Assembly (NCBI RefSeq): GCF_010183535.1
Contig: NC_071331.1
Location: forward strand, 19,964,001-20,028,000
Source of the DNA: Caenorhabditis remanei
Lineage: Eukaryota; Nematoda; Chromadorea; Rhabditida; Rhabditidae
Direction: 5' to 3'
DNA length: 64,000 nt
Shown here: piece after piece, positions 1 to 11,700 of the stretch
How the letters are laid out: each line of letters opens with the position of its first letter
Numbering within the stretch: position 1 is the stretch's first letter
Notes under the pieces: generated by a model
Seen by the model: the letters and a program-made list of their open reading frames with translations, nothing else
Databases searched by the model: none
What the model was told of the DNA's origin: nothing
Position numbers and translations under genes: made by a program

Positions 1-1165
1 CGAATTCGCGTTTTTTTATAATGCACTCTGAATTGTCTACGCCTGTCCATACTAACTACTGAAAGAAAAAACCTCACGATGAACCAGTTCAGAATTATTT
101 CAAACCAAGAAAATATACCGTCATAAAAAATTCTAATAATCCGGTCCATACTCGGAGAAAATCGGTTCAGAGGGGACTGAGCTAGGAGACTTACACACAA
201 AACAATGTTTGGGTTTTATTTTTAAAAAGGATAGCTCGTGAAACTACATTATTCCAAAAAATAAAGGGTTACTGTTTCACTGAAACCAGATGTGCATGTT
301 AAAGTTTTTGTTGTCAATGAGAATATTTTCATGGCATATAAAAGTGTATGCATACATGTCCTTTTTCACGAACGGCGAAAAATTCATTTTTTATACATTC
401 TTTCTCCCCCATTTTACTTTCTACCCCTTGTTTGACAGTTTTTTCTACATAAGCACGTTGAAAAGCGAAAAACTGAAAAATAGCTGTTAGACCAACGCAA
501 AACTGAGATTTGTAAAAATAGTTTCTCATGAATGAGGAAAAATGTATTAAAATACTCTTTTACATGTCATAAATAACCCCATAATGATCCTATAAAACAT
601 CAAAACAATCTGCTATATTTCAGAGAAGCGGCTTTCTATACTCTCACCAAACATCTCCAATCCTCTCTGGAAAACAACGGCCTCGTGAAGTTCCCTCACA
701 TCTTCCGTGAAGACAGAAAACAGAGTAACGATGGACATCGTCGTCCTCTGAAACTGAAGGAAGGCGTTGGTGTGACTGCATTCATCTCTCGTTACGACCT
801 CCCATCCGATCCAGTTCCAGTCTACAAACCAACTCCAGTCCTACCACAATCTAATGTCTATTTCGCTTATTTTTGAGAGAGTTGAGTGAATAAAAAGTGA
901 ATGTTAATTGAAGATCTAGATGAGGAACGGGAAGATTCTAAATTGAAGATCTCATACTACTAATCTAACATCGGTGAATTACTTGTCAACGAAAGTGTTA
1001 CACCTGTGTTACAAATAAATTTAATACGAAACAGTTAAAGAATTTTAATGAATGCAATATTGTACATCTCAAAATATGTTTCTTTCTTTTCAGAGCACTT
1101 GAATTTGGCAAGTTGCTATTTTACAGTAATTCACTGTTTCACAAGCTTTTCAAAATTTGTAAAAC
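1..1165. repeat. Tandem segmental duplication, near-identical block (left copy)
   Basis: This block matches 6695-7860 at a constant offset of 6694 bp. By eye there are about two substitutions (near 107 and 1113) and no indels. After about 1161 the two copies diverge with many substitutions and indels, although homology goes on for kilobases. The block contains the terminal bHLH exon and its flanks. The sharp change in identity suggests recent gene conversion or a nested recent duplication. Confidence 0.9.
624..876 (+). CDS. hlh-12: Terminal exon of an hlh-12-like bHLH gene (copy A, 5' part outside window)
   Basis: The exon follows a TATATTTCAG acceptor and stays open to a TGA at 874-876, with AATAAA at 889-894. 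It encodes the second helix of a bHLH domain (EAAFYTLTKHLQ) and a C-terminal tail containing KFPHIFREDRKQSNDGHRR and ending NVYFAYF. Compared with the intact paralogue at 15596-15860 it has two in-frame 6-bp deletions. One removes two residues from helix 2, so its dimerisation surface is probably altered. Exons 1-2 would lie left of the window, so it cannot be judged whether this copy is a working gene. The exon is identical to the copy at 7318-7570. The hlh-12 assignment comes from recalled C. elegans families. Confidence 0.6.
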
Positions 1166-1916
1166 TAAACACGTTAATGATCGTATACAGTGCCAAAATC
1201 TATATTCAAAAGAAACTGTCTTATTTTGTGAAAACGAGTTACTGTTTCACTGTTCAGAACTAGTGAAAAATGAAGTTTAATAGCTATCACTTCAATAGTT
1301 TTTCTATTCGAATCTTTTAAAATGTTCTAATCAGAACAGATTTTGATTTGGAAACTATGACAATCTCTTATGTTTTAAGGAAAATGGAAACAGTTATCAC
1401 TAATAAATTTTCTTTTAAAAAAGTTTCTGTTTCAACAGTTACAGTTTTTAGAAATTTGAAGAAATCAGTTGTTCATTTCTCTTATTTCGTTTTTTAAAAA
1501 TTGTATCTTTGGAGCGCGTTTTCCAACTAACCTTTCCCTTGTTATTCTTCATCGTCACCGAAAACAAAAACATAAAATTTTATCGATTTCGAAATTCACA
1601 AAGATTTATGATGATAGGAATAAATCAATACAAATTCAAGCTATATAAAGCGTCCCTTTAATACAGTTGAACCTAGTTGGTTTATGTTTTTCGAGTATCT
1701 ACTTAAAACTGACTCCACTAAAAGATGGAGGTCTATTCATTTCAAATTGAGTTGCTTTTTTTTCATTATATTTTTGATATCACTCTCCCACAAAAAAGTA
1801 ATCTCCACTGTAACTTTGGTTGTCTGTTATCTGCAATATTCGAAATTCCATAAAATCAGAAATATAATGATGTTCTTTATTCTTTAAGATATCAAAAGGC
1901 GGCAATCCATTCGAGT
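877..1916. other. Intergenic or intronic spacer rich in ACTGTTTC motifs
   Basis: No gene is visible apart from the exon relic at 1513-1555. The stretch is homologous to 7571-8731 and more distantly to 15861-17278. It contains at least five ACTGTTTC/GAAACAGT-type motifs. Confidence 0.5.
1513..1555 (-). pseudogene. Truncated relic of a spp-10-like exon (copy A)
   Basis: On the minus strand this matches the 3' half of the exon at 17288-17377 together with its donor side (CAG then GTTAGTTGG). The match stops within the coding sequence, at the ATCGT on the plus strand. It marks a duplication breakpoint inside a coding exon. The same truncation is seen at 8235-8281. Confidence 0.65.
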
Positions 1917-4900
1917 TTAGCAGTTGAGCTGAAAATATAGAACAATAAAGATATTTTTTGAAGCAGAAAAAGAAACTTACAGCCCGGCTGAACTTGTTCT
2001 CCTTAGCCAATACGGCGGTCAAACTGACGAGTCTTGGAGCAACAGAGGACATGAGTTGTTGACACTGAAATTAGAGGGATGCTTAGAAAACTGGAAATTT
2101 TAAAGCTGTTTTGATAATTTTCAGAATGACGATGTTATTGGAATGAAATATTGGGATGATCGATGATTTTGTGGTCTTGGAAGACATATAAATTTTGTTT
2201 GAAACACAATTACTAGTTGAAATTTAATCTATTTGAAACTGAAATAATGCAAGTCATTTTTATAAAGAATGTACTGTTTCAGTGAAAACATAAACCATAA
2301 GATTCTTACAGAGTGATAATAATAAAAAATTACGACCAAAACCGAAGAAAAAGTTTGTGGGAAATGGAGAGACAGTTTTAAGGAAGTTTCTTTGGAGTTG
2401 TGAGAACTGTGTTGAACCAATGTCTGGACATCAAAAACACTACAACTTTTTTTGAAAGATATTTGTTACCTTTTCCGTAAGTAATTAAAATACACAATTA
2501 GTAAAAACTGAATTCAAGGAACCAATCAAGTTGACCATGATAATTATCCGGTTTACAATTTTAGTGATTACAAAAACTAGGATCTATTATCTTAATAGAT
2601 CACGATTCAAAATTTTAGAACTTTATCAGAATATTCTGAATCTGGGATAATTTTTTCTGCATACTCGAATTTTCCACGTTTCAAAAACAGAAAATTTTCA
2701 TCAAAACTTTAAATTTTTACTGTTTCTCTAGAACAAGAAGTGTTTACAATTTGAAACTTAAACTGATAACATGATCTAGTTTTTGCAATCGGAAGTACTA
2801 AATCCAGATATTCCAAAAACATACTTTTTGGTATCATACGACTTGAATTTTTTTTCTTAAAAAATTTCAGAACGTCCGGTTTCATCTAACAACACAATAA
2901 ATGTCATAATAAATGCTCCAAAAACCCAAACATTAATTTATATCTTTGAAACAGTAAAAACTGTTTCAAAATGTTCTGATATTTTTTAGCATACGATTAT
3001 ATGCATTATTCATTGAATCAAACTTGTTCTAGTCGGTACTCCCCGAATCAACATCTATCCAAATTTATTAATTACAATCAATTAATTTTTCGAGCCTCCA
3101 CGGCTTTTTAGAAACAGTAAAAAAATTTCGTAGAGTCGATCATTTTAAATTAGATTTCTTTAGATTGCAGAATAGTTGTTATATCAGATTTTGGAAAAAA
3201 GTGATTGTACATTTTTTACTGTTTCAACAGCTTCTTTAAAATTGTTTGACTTTTTATTGCGATGATTACTCAAATGGTGCTGTTTTGCGTTCAAAATTAA
3301 ATAAGTATTTTTGAAACAAAACAATTGTATTCTCCCCGCGAGAACCCCTTGACTTACAGTTGGTTGGAAGAAAGAGATTGAATGAGAGCAGATATTTTCA
3401 GTCAATGAATTCTCGAAGTACTTCTCCATCACACTTCCGACGAGGTTCGATGTCATGTAGGACTCCAATTGATTCATAGTCGAACACTTCTCGGATTGAA
3501 TCTCTTGGTAGGAGAAGGCGCGGAGGGCGTCGACTGAAATGAAACATGTTTACTTGAATTAATGGAAAAATTATAGTTGAAAATACGTTTTCTGTAATTA
3601 AAACGCAGTGAAATAGTAAACTTTATCGAACGTAGAATTATCTGCAGGAATCTTATCAAAATTTGATTCCTTAGTGAAACAGTACAGTTTTCAAAAATAG
3701 TTTTACTATACTAAACGTTTTTCATTTATTTCGGGAAATACGTACATTCGTTTCTGAAAACGGATTGAAGTGTGAAAATTTTTTATTTAATTTCCAATAA
3801 TGCATAGAATCTTCAAAACTAGTCGGAACTCTTTTCAACAACATTTGACTTTTTTGTGAAACTGTTTTTTTTTGTCAAACTTTTTATTGTTTCGCAGGTA
3901 CACGTGGCTGAAAATTGCTGCTAACATGGTATATCAGTCTTACTTGTATTTTTCAAAATTTCAGTTTCAGAATTTGAATAACTCGTTGCAGTTCTTTGAA
4001 ACATATTGTATGAGGCTTAAAATTCTCTTGAAACGGTAAATTCAAAAAAGTATTTGAATGTTGGAATAAGACGGACAGATTTGTGAAGTTCAAAAATATT
4101 GTTGAAGAAGTTGAAAATGCCAGAGACATACAATTTTTTCTTGTCTTGCACGATACAATACTTGATAACGAATGAATAAATAGAATTATTCTAACAAGTC
4201 ATTGTTTCAATAATAAATTTTGATGGAACAGTATTTATTGATTCGTTTAGTGAAATATCTAGACGTTAGTTGAAGTTATCAGACAAAACCTATTGAATAA
4301 TCAGGTAATTATAGTGTTGATTGCACTGTAAATTTTATGGACAAAAAGCTTGAAACTGCTTAGCGACTAGATTATGATTATTTTTATTAAAGTTTTCTGT
4401 TTCAAAAAGTTGATTTATTTTTTTCATATTGCATAGAGCATTATTTAGTGTTCAATTGTTATGAACTGCAAATGGAATCTGTTTATGAACTGCAGATGGA
4501 ATCTACAAGTAAGTGAGAACAATCGGTATTAATTTTTAAAAGTTTGCTCAAAATTTTAAAATTCTCTGACATCCCCAGTCTGTGCTTTTTAATAAATTAT
4601 AAACAGTTATTAGTTCAAATCCTACTGAAATCTAATACGAACCTACGTGGATATATTATCGGAATAAAAAAGTTCCGACATTTTTTACCGACGCTGTAGC
4701 TTTTGCTGAAAATCAAGCTATTTGGGTATCGGATCAGAAAAGAAACTGAGAAAACAAATCAGAGTAAAACTAATCAAAACATTTTGAAACAGTAAGAAAT
4801 TGTATTTCAAAAATTAGATCTAAAAAGCAGATTTTGAAAACAAATTAATGAATTTTCAAAGATTCTTTTTCAAATTATATTGCGCGTTTTACATAGTAAA

Positions 4901-5112
4901 AATTTTAAAATCCTCTGTTTCAAAACATTTGTTTGATCTCACGAAATCTTTTGAAAGCAATTGATTCCAATCACACGTTGCTCATTAAAAAAAGCGTTCT
5001 ATTGGTTTATTGTTTCAATTCCTCCTCATTCATTTCTCACTTTGTTTCCAATCATATCCTCTAGCATCGAGTCGACAACAAATTTACACTCGAAACACGA
5101 CATCGCGAGAAT
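1917..5112 (-). pseudogene. Duplicated 3' end of the multi-saposin gene, one exon missing
   Basis: Four exons match the intact gene at 8732-19387: 5041-5112 (start of a SapB domain, CFEC motif), 3358-3533, 1981-2064 and the terminal 1917-1928 (Leu-Asn-Cys-stop). Splice sites are kept (GTGAGA, GTAAGT, TTTCAG) and a polyadenylation signal lies at 1876-1881. The counterpart of the 178-nt exon at 11202-11379 is absent. Joining the 72-nt exon to 3533 changes the frame and gives an early stop. There is no signal-peptide exon or promoter upstream, because the duplicate starts in the middle of the gene. It is therefore a non-functional duplicate of the gene's 3' half. Exon 3358-3533 stays nearly identical to its partner at 9615-9790, so the duplication is not very old or has been homogenised. 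Confidence 0.8.
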
Positions 5113-5300
5113 CTGCAAAAGTTCATATTTACCGACTCTTCTTCGAGAAGCCACGACATGTGTTTAGCAGGTGTCCCCTTGTCTTTCCTTTTACCCAAAA
5201 AAGAGAGGAAAGGGGATATCTATTTGAGACATCTGCACTCATTTCATTACTCGCTTTTTGGCTCTTCTTTATAAAGCTGAAGAAATAAAATCGATCGATA

Positions 5301-7570
5301 ATGGCTAGAAAGATGCCGAAACCCGATCCGGAGAGGAGATCTCGCGCCAATATGTAAGTGAAGCGTACTGTAGGATTACTGTAGTGAAGGGGGAACTGTA
5401 GTAGTTGGTAAACGGTTAGGAAATAGTGATGTTTTGAAGTTTGTTAGACGAATACTGTAAGATTATGGTAGAAAAGGAGTACTGTAGGTTCGGAAAAAGT
5501 ATTGAGTAGAATTACAGTAACTAGAGTAGCACTATAAAAAACTGGTAGCTTACAGTAACAGCAGATTACTCTAATCAAGTACTGTAGGATTAGGTTGTCG
5601 AAAAGCGTAGAGAAACATTTGCAGTACCTCTTCTTAAAATTATGAAACAGTAGCTGAGAGATACTGTAGCTCTGAAAATGAATGTGGATAGCTTGGGAGT
5701 ACGGTAAGCATTTCAAAGTTACTGTAGTCTCGGATTTCACTAGCAGTTATCACGGCATTACTTTTATGTTTTTTTCCTAATCCTAAAAAATTTTTTGAAA
5801 CAGCAAGATTTCATTTCCACTCTACATTTCGATTACTGCCCAGTAACTAAATATTTTTAGGCGTGAACGTCAACGAGTCTCCGAAATGAATGGAATGTTC
5901 GAGGTGCTCATCAGACTTCTCCCACCATCTCTGTTCCAGAATAAGCTTTCGCGTTCTCAGGTATGTCAATAAATATAGTTATACTAGTTGGAGGAAATGG
6001 GGTCTTGATGAAACAGTGATTTTTCACAATATTTATTTTCTGTTTCACTGAAACATAAGTGAAAGATGACAGATGGTGACTGAAGTGCCTCCTTTTGCAA
6101 TACTCTAACTATAAATTACTGATAACTAGTTTAGATTAATTATCCATGTAATTTTCTAATTTTCAAATTACTGTTTCACGTTGTTAAAAAATTAAAAATA
6201 TTAAATCTCATCTTAATTCATTGTGTTTTTAGTATACTTCGCAATACCAACTTTCATATACACTACCTTGTTTCGAAAAAGTTTGAATCTGTAACATTTT
6301 ATCCGTTCAAAAAACTCACATAGTTTTTTTAAAATTAAAATTTTATTTCTTTACACTCAATTTATTTCTTTACACTCAAAAAAGGTTTTTAGCTGCTTAT
6401 TAGGTTCAGCCACTGAAAGTTTCGTAAGGAAAAGAAGAAAGATTGTTAAGCACTTGGTTACTTGTATAACTTTTCAAAAGCAATCTCTGTTTCAGAAGTT
6501 TATGAAATCAAAACCAATATCTATTAAAATTGATACTCGCACGTTAGATTTTGTAAGACTAATCTAGCATAAGTACAGAAATCAGTGTTGCGGAAGAGTT
6601 TGGACTAGTATCTTTCAAAAATATGGTCTTTATTGAAAATCATTTGAAACAGCAAAATATGTCTCCTGTTTCCCCAAAATTACATAGATTCGTTCGAATT
6701 CGCGTTTTTTTATAATGCACTCTGAATTGTCTACGCCTGTCCATACTAACTACTGAAAGAAAAAACCTCACGATGAACCAGTTCAGAATTTTTTCAAACC
6801 AAGAAAATATACCGTCATAAAAAATTCTAATAATCCGGTCCATACTCGGAGAAAATCGGTTCAGAGGGGACTGAGCTAGGAGACTTACACACAAAACAAT
6901 GTTTGGGTTTTATTTTTAAAAAGGATAGCTCGTGAAACTACATTATTCCAAAAAATAAAGGGTTACTGTTTCACTGAAACCAGATGTGCATGTTAAAGTT
7001 TTTGTTGTCAATGAGAATATTTTCATGGCATATAAAAGTGTATGCATACATGTCCTTTTTCACGAACGGCGAAAAATTCATTTTTTATACATTCTTTCTC
7101 CCCCATTTTACTTTCTACCCCTTGTTTGACAGTTTTTTCTACATAAGCACGTTGAAAAGCGAAAAACTGAAAAATAGCTGTTAGACCAACGCAAAACTGA
7201 GATTTGTAAAAATAGTTTCTCATGAATGAGGAAAAATGTATTAAAATACTCTTTTACATGTCATAAATAACCCCATAATGATCCTATAAAACATCAAAAC
7301 AATCTGCTATATTTCAGAGAAGCGGCTTTCTATACTCTCACCAAACATCTCCAATCCTCTCTGGAAAACAACGGCCTCGTGAAGTTCCCTCACATCTTCC
7401 GTGAAGACAGAAAACAGAGTAACGATGGACATCGTCGTCCTCTGAAACTGAAGGAAGGCGTTGGTGTGACTGCATTCATCTCTCGTTACGACCTCCCATC
7501 CGATCCAGTTCCAGTCTACAAACCAACTCCAGTCCTACCACAATCTAATGTCTATTTCGCTTATTTTTGA
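5301..7570 (+). pseudogene. hlh-12: hlh-12-like bHLH gene, frameshifted copy B
   Basis: Exon 1 is 5301-5353, exon 2 is 5861-5960 and exon 3 is 7318-7570; all splice sites are canonical. Exons 1 and 2 encode the basic region and helix 1 (RRSRANMRERQRVSEMNGMF). Exon 2 is 100 nt, against 108 nt in copy C. An 8-bp deletion just before the donor removes the equivalent of Ala-Gln-Val and shifts the frame. Spliced to exon 3, the product would terminate early inside that exon. Exon 3 also has two in-frame 6-bp deletions, one in helix 2. Intron 1 is full of TACTGTAG-type motifs. Transcription from the divergent promoter region (5113-5300) remains possible, but a complete bHLH domain cannot be made. 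Confidence 0.8.
5357..5735. repeat. Intronic cluster of TACTGTAG / CTACAGTA motifs (copy B intron 1)
   Basis: The short motif TACTGTAG and its variants recur about every 20-40 bp, more than ten times, on both strands. The equivalent intron of copy C (13020-13560) and a saposin-gene intron (17790-18160) have the same composition. This dispersed motif is typical of nematode introns. Confidence 0.7.
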
Positions 7571-7860
7571 GAGAGTTGAGTGAATAAAAAGTGAATGTTA
7601 ATTGAAGATCTAGATGAGGAACGGGAAGATTCTAAATTGAAGATCTCATACTACTAATCTAACATCGGTGAATTACTTGTCAACGAAAGTGTTACACCTG
7701 TGTTACAAATAAATTTAATACGAAACAGTTAAAGAATTTTAATGAATGCAATATTGTACATCTCAAAATATGTTTCTTTCTTTTCAGAGCACTTGAATTT
7801 GGCAAGTTGCTGTTTTACAGTAATTCACTGTTTCACAAGCTTTTCAAAATTTGTAAAACT
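6695..7860. repeat. Tandem segmental duplication, near-identical block (right copy)
   Basis: Partner of 1-1165 (see that entry). Its left edge follows TACATAGATTCGTT. The segment just upstream (6561-6694) is not alignable with copy C after about 6600, so a junction lies near here. Confidence 0.9.
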
Positions 7861-8234
7861 AAACACATTGATGATCTTGTGCCAAAAAGTGCCAAAATCT
7901 ATATTCAAAAGAAACTGTCTCATATTGTGAAAACAAGTTACTGTTTCAGCTGATACTGTTCAGAACGTGAAAAATGAAGTTTAATAGCTATCACTTCAAT
8001 AGTTTTGCGGTTTTCTATTCGAATCTTATAAAATTTTCTAATCAGAACAGATTTTGATTTGAAAACTATGACAATCTCTTATGTTTTAAAGAAAATGGAA
8101 ACAGTTATCACTAATAAATTTTCTTTAAAAAAAGTTTATGTTTCAACAGTTACAGTTTTTAGAAATTTGAAGACGTAATCAGTTGTTTACGAATAACCTC
8201 TCCTCTCTTATTTCGGTTTTTTATATTTTATCTT

Positions 8235-8281
8235 TGGAGCGCGTTTTCCAACTAACCTGTCCCTTGTTATTCTTCATCGTC
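8235..8281 (-). pseudogene. Truncated relic of a spp-10-like exon (copy B)
   Basis: Same truncated exon end as at 1513-1555, with the AACCTGTCCCTTG sequence of the intact exon kept exactly. Homology continues into the flank that is 3' on the minus strand, but not into the 5' half of the exon. Confidence 0.65.
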
Positions 8282-8685
8282 AACGAAAACAAAAACATAA
8301 AATTTTATCGATTTCAAAATTCACAAAGATTTATGATGATAGGATCAAATCAGTACAACTTCAAGCTATATAAAGTGTCTCTTCAATACAGTTGCACCTA
8401 GCTGGCTTATGTTTTTCGAGTATCTACTTAAAACTGACTTCATCAAAAGCTGAAGGTCTATTCACTTCAAGTTTCTACAGGTTTGCACACATTTGTCTGC
8501 CTTTTGAATGAAATTTATAAAAAGTTTAAAACAATTTAATTTTTCTGAAACAGAAAATGTTTTTTTCTTGTTTTTTTTTCATTATATTTTTGATATCACT
8601 CTCCCACAAAAAAATAATCTCGACTGTAACTTCAATTGTTTGTCATCTGAAATATATTTAAAAAATCAGTAAAATAATGATGTTC

Positions 8686-8691
8686 TTTATT
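8686..8691 (-). promoter_or_regulatory. Polyadenylation signal of the multi-saposin gene
   Basis: AATAAA on the minus strand, about 40 nt after the stop codon at 8732. The duplicated copy has the same signal at 1876-1881. Confidence 0.7.
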
Positions 8692-8731
8692 CTTTAAGAT
8701 ACCAGAAAGGAAGGCGGAAATCCATTCGAGT

Positions 8732-11700
8732 TTAGCAGTTGAGCTGAAAAAAAAAACAATAAAGATATTTTTTGAAACAGAAAAAGAAACTTACAGCCTG
8801 GCTGAACTTGTTCTCCTTAGCCAAGACGGCGGTCAAACTGACGAGTCTTGGAGCGACGGAGGACATGAGTTGTTGACACTGAAAATTGATAAATGTTTAG
8901 GTAACTGGGAGTTTTAAAGCTGTTTTGATAATTTTCAAAAAGAAACGGTGTTAATGGAATGATACATTGGGATAATCGATGACTTTGTGGTCTAGAAAGA
9001 CATATAAATTTTGTTTGAAACAGAATTACTATTTGAAATTTAATCTATTCAAAACTGAAGTGATGCAAGTCATTTTTGAAAACAATATACTGTTTCAGTG
9101 AAAATATAAACCATAAGATTCTTACAGAGTGATAATAATAAAAAATTACGACCAAAACCGAAGAAAAAGTTTGTGGGAAATGGAGAGACAGTTTTAAGGA
9201 AGTTTCTTTTTTCCGCAGTTGTGAGAACTGTGTTGAACCAATGTCTGGACATCAAAAACATTATAACTTTTTTGAAAGATATTTGTTACTGTATCCGTAA
9301 GTAATTAAAATACAAAATTAGTAAAAACTGTATTCATTGAACCAATTATGCATACGGCTTTTTAGAAACAGTTAAAAAAAATTTTAGAGTCGATCATTTT
9401 AAACTCAATTTCTTTAGCTTGCAGAATAGTTTTTATATCGGATTTTGGAAAAAAGTGATTGTACATTTTTTACTATTTTTTTTCAACAGCTTCTTTAAAA
9501 TTGTTTGACTTTTTTCGCGCTGATTTATCCAAATGGAACTGTTTTGCGTTCAAAATGAAGTTGGTATCTTTGAAACAATAAGAAATTCATGTTATCAAAA
9601 ACCCTCTGACTTACAGTTGGTTGGAAGAAAGAGATTGAATGAGAGCAGATATTTTCAGTCAATGAATTCTCGAAGTACTTCTCCATCACACTTCCGACGA
9701 GGTTCGATGTCATGTAGCTCTCCAATTGATTCATAGTCGAACACTTCTCGGATTGAATCTCTTGATAGGAGAAGGCACGGAGGGCATCGACTGAAATGAA
9801 ACATGTTTACTTGAATTAATGGAAAAATTATAGTTGCAAATACGTTCTCTGTAATTGAAATTCAGTGAAACAGTAAATTCAATCGAACTTATTAATATCA
9901 GCAGGAATCTAATCAAAATTTGACTTCTTAGTGAAACAGTAAATTTTTCAAAAATATTTTTACTGTACTAAACGTTTTTCATTTATTTCTAAGGATATGT
10001 GCATTCGGTTCAGGAAACGGGCAGACGTGTGAAATTTCGTTATTTAATTTACAATACTGAATAGAAAACTCAGAGAATTGTCGGAACTCATTTCATCAAC
10101 ATTTGACTTTTTTTTTGGACATGTTTGATAATTTTTGTTTTATGTTTTGAGGATTCTTATATTTTTGGATCCTGTAATATAGCAAAACTAAGGCTTCCTA
10201 GCTTTTAATTTTCCTGGGTTTGAAACAGTAATTATTTTTTGAACAAACATATTTCTCGGGTGCAGTTGGCTGAAAATTACGATGTTTCGTTTGACAATCT
10301 TACTGGTGTTTTTCAAAAAAGTCAGTTTCAGAATCTGAAGAACTCTCTGCGAATCTTTAAAACAACATATTGTATGATTTTCATTAACACCCATTGCTTT
10401 CACAACTTTTTTTTTCAATATCAAATTCTCTTGAAACAATACATTTAAAAAATATTAGAATGTTGGAATGACATTGTTATTGGTGCAGAAATAATGAAAT
10501 ATTGAATTGCACCAAGATTCTGTCAAGTTTAAAAATGTTTTCGTTTCCAGAAATTGAAAATTCCATAGTTTATGAATCAAACATTAACCTAACAAGTGTC
10601 AATAGTAAATTTTCATGGAACAGTAGAATTGATTTCTGATTCTTACTAGAAAAAACTGATCCAGTGGTAAGCTAGAGTTATCAGATGTGACCTATCTATA
10701 TCATTGGGGGTATTTGTTTTTGAGAAATCAGAAAATATAATTCTAGGCTTTTTGGGGTTTCAACCGTTATGTTTAAACGTAAATTCCCTTCATTTTATTT
10801 TAGTGCTGATTATACATCAAATTTTATGGACAAAAAGTTTGAAGTGACTAAACTAAGCGCAAATTTTCAATAAAAAGTTACATCTTAAAAAGTTGATTAT
10901 TTTTCGGAAATTTTGCAGAGAGCATTCTTTGTCTGTGTTTTTCAATACGTTTTAAACAGTGATTAGTTCAAATCCTAGTGAAATCTTTTAAAACCAACAG
11001 TTACACAGGCAAACCGCTGATGATGAAACGCGGTTCAAATGCGGGCAAAGGACGAAATTAGGACCAAGCGCGGCCCTAATTTCATCCGGAGCGGTTTGCC
11101 GGTCTATGAACTGAACATTTCAAAACATTCCTATTCTCAAACTAAATTTTTGTTGAAACAGAAAATATTTTTCCCCCTCCCAACATATTTTTCCAACTCA
11201 CCAGAATCCTTTGGACAGCACTTATTCGCCTCACAAACACCTTCAGCAGTGACTTGTTCTATGGTCATTTGAATGACAGTTGGCAAGTAGAGGTCCAAGA
11301 AATTGATGCACGATGCAGTCATGTTTCCAGGAACAATCTTGTAACACGCGAAATCACGCACGTCGTTGGATAGCTTTTGCTGGAAATATTGTGAATGTAT
11401 TAGCGCTCGAAATGGGACGAGTTGGGACGTCCCGCGTCCCCGTCTAGCGCGTCCCAGATTGTCTTAAAATGGTTAAAAATAAACGTATATTTTTGAAACT
11501 TTGGGAATCGCGTCCCAAGCTATGTCTTCAGATTCTGTGAAAGTTTCACTATTCTCCGACAAAAACTGACAGTTTTTCAAGATTCCCGGAAAAAAGTGGG
11601 ACGTCCCATTTCGAGCGCTAGAATGTATAGGTGAACAGTTTTCAAAAAAGCTTTAATTCACTGTTTCAGTTTCCCGTGTAGTAAAACTGTATTTAATGTA

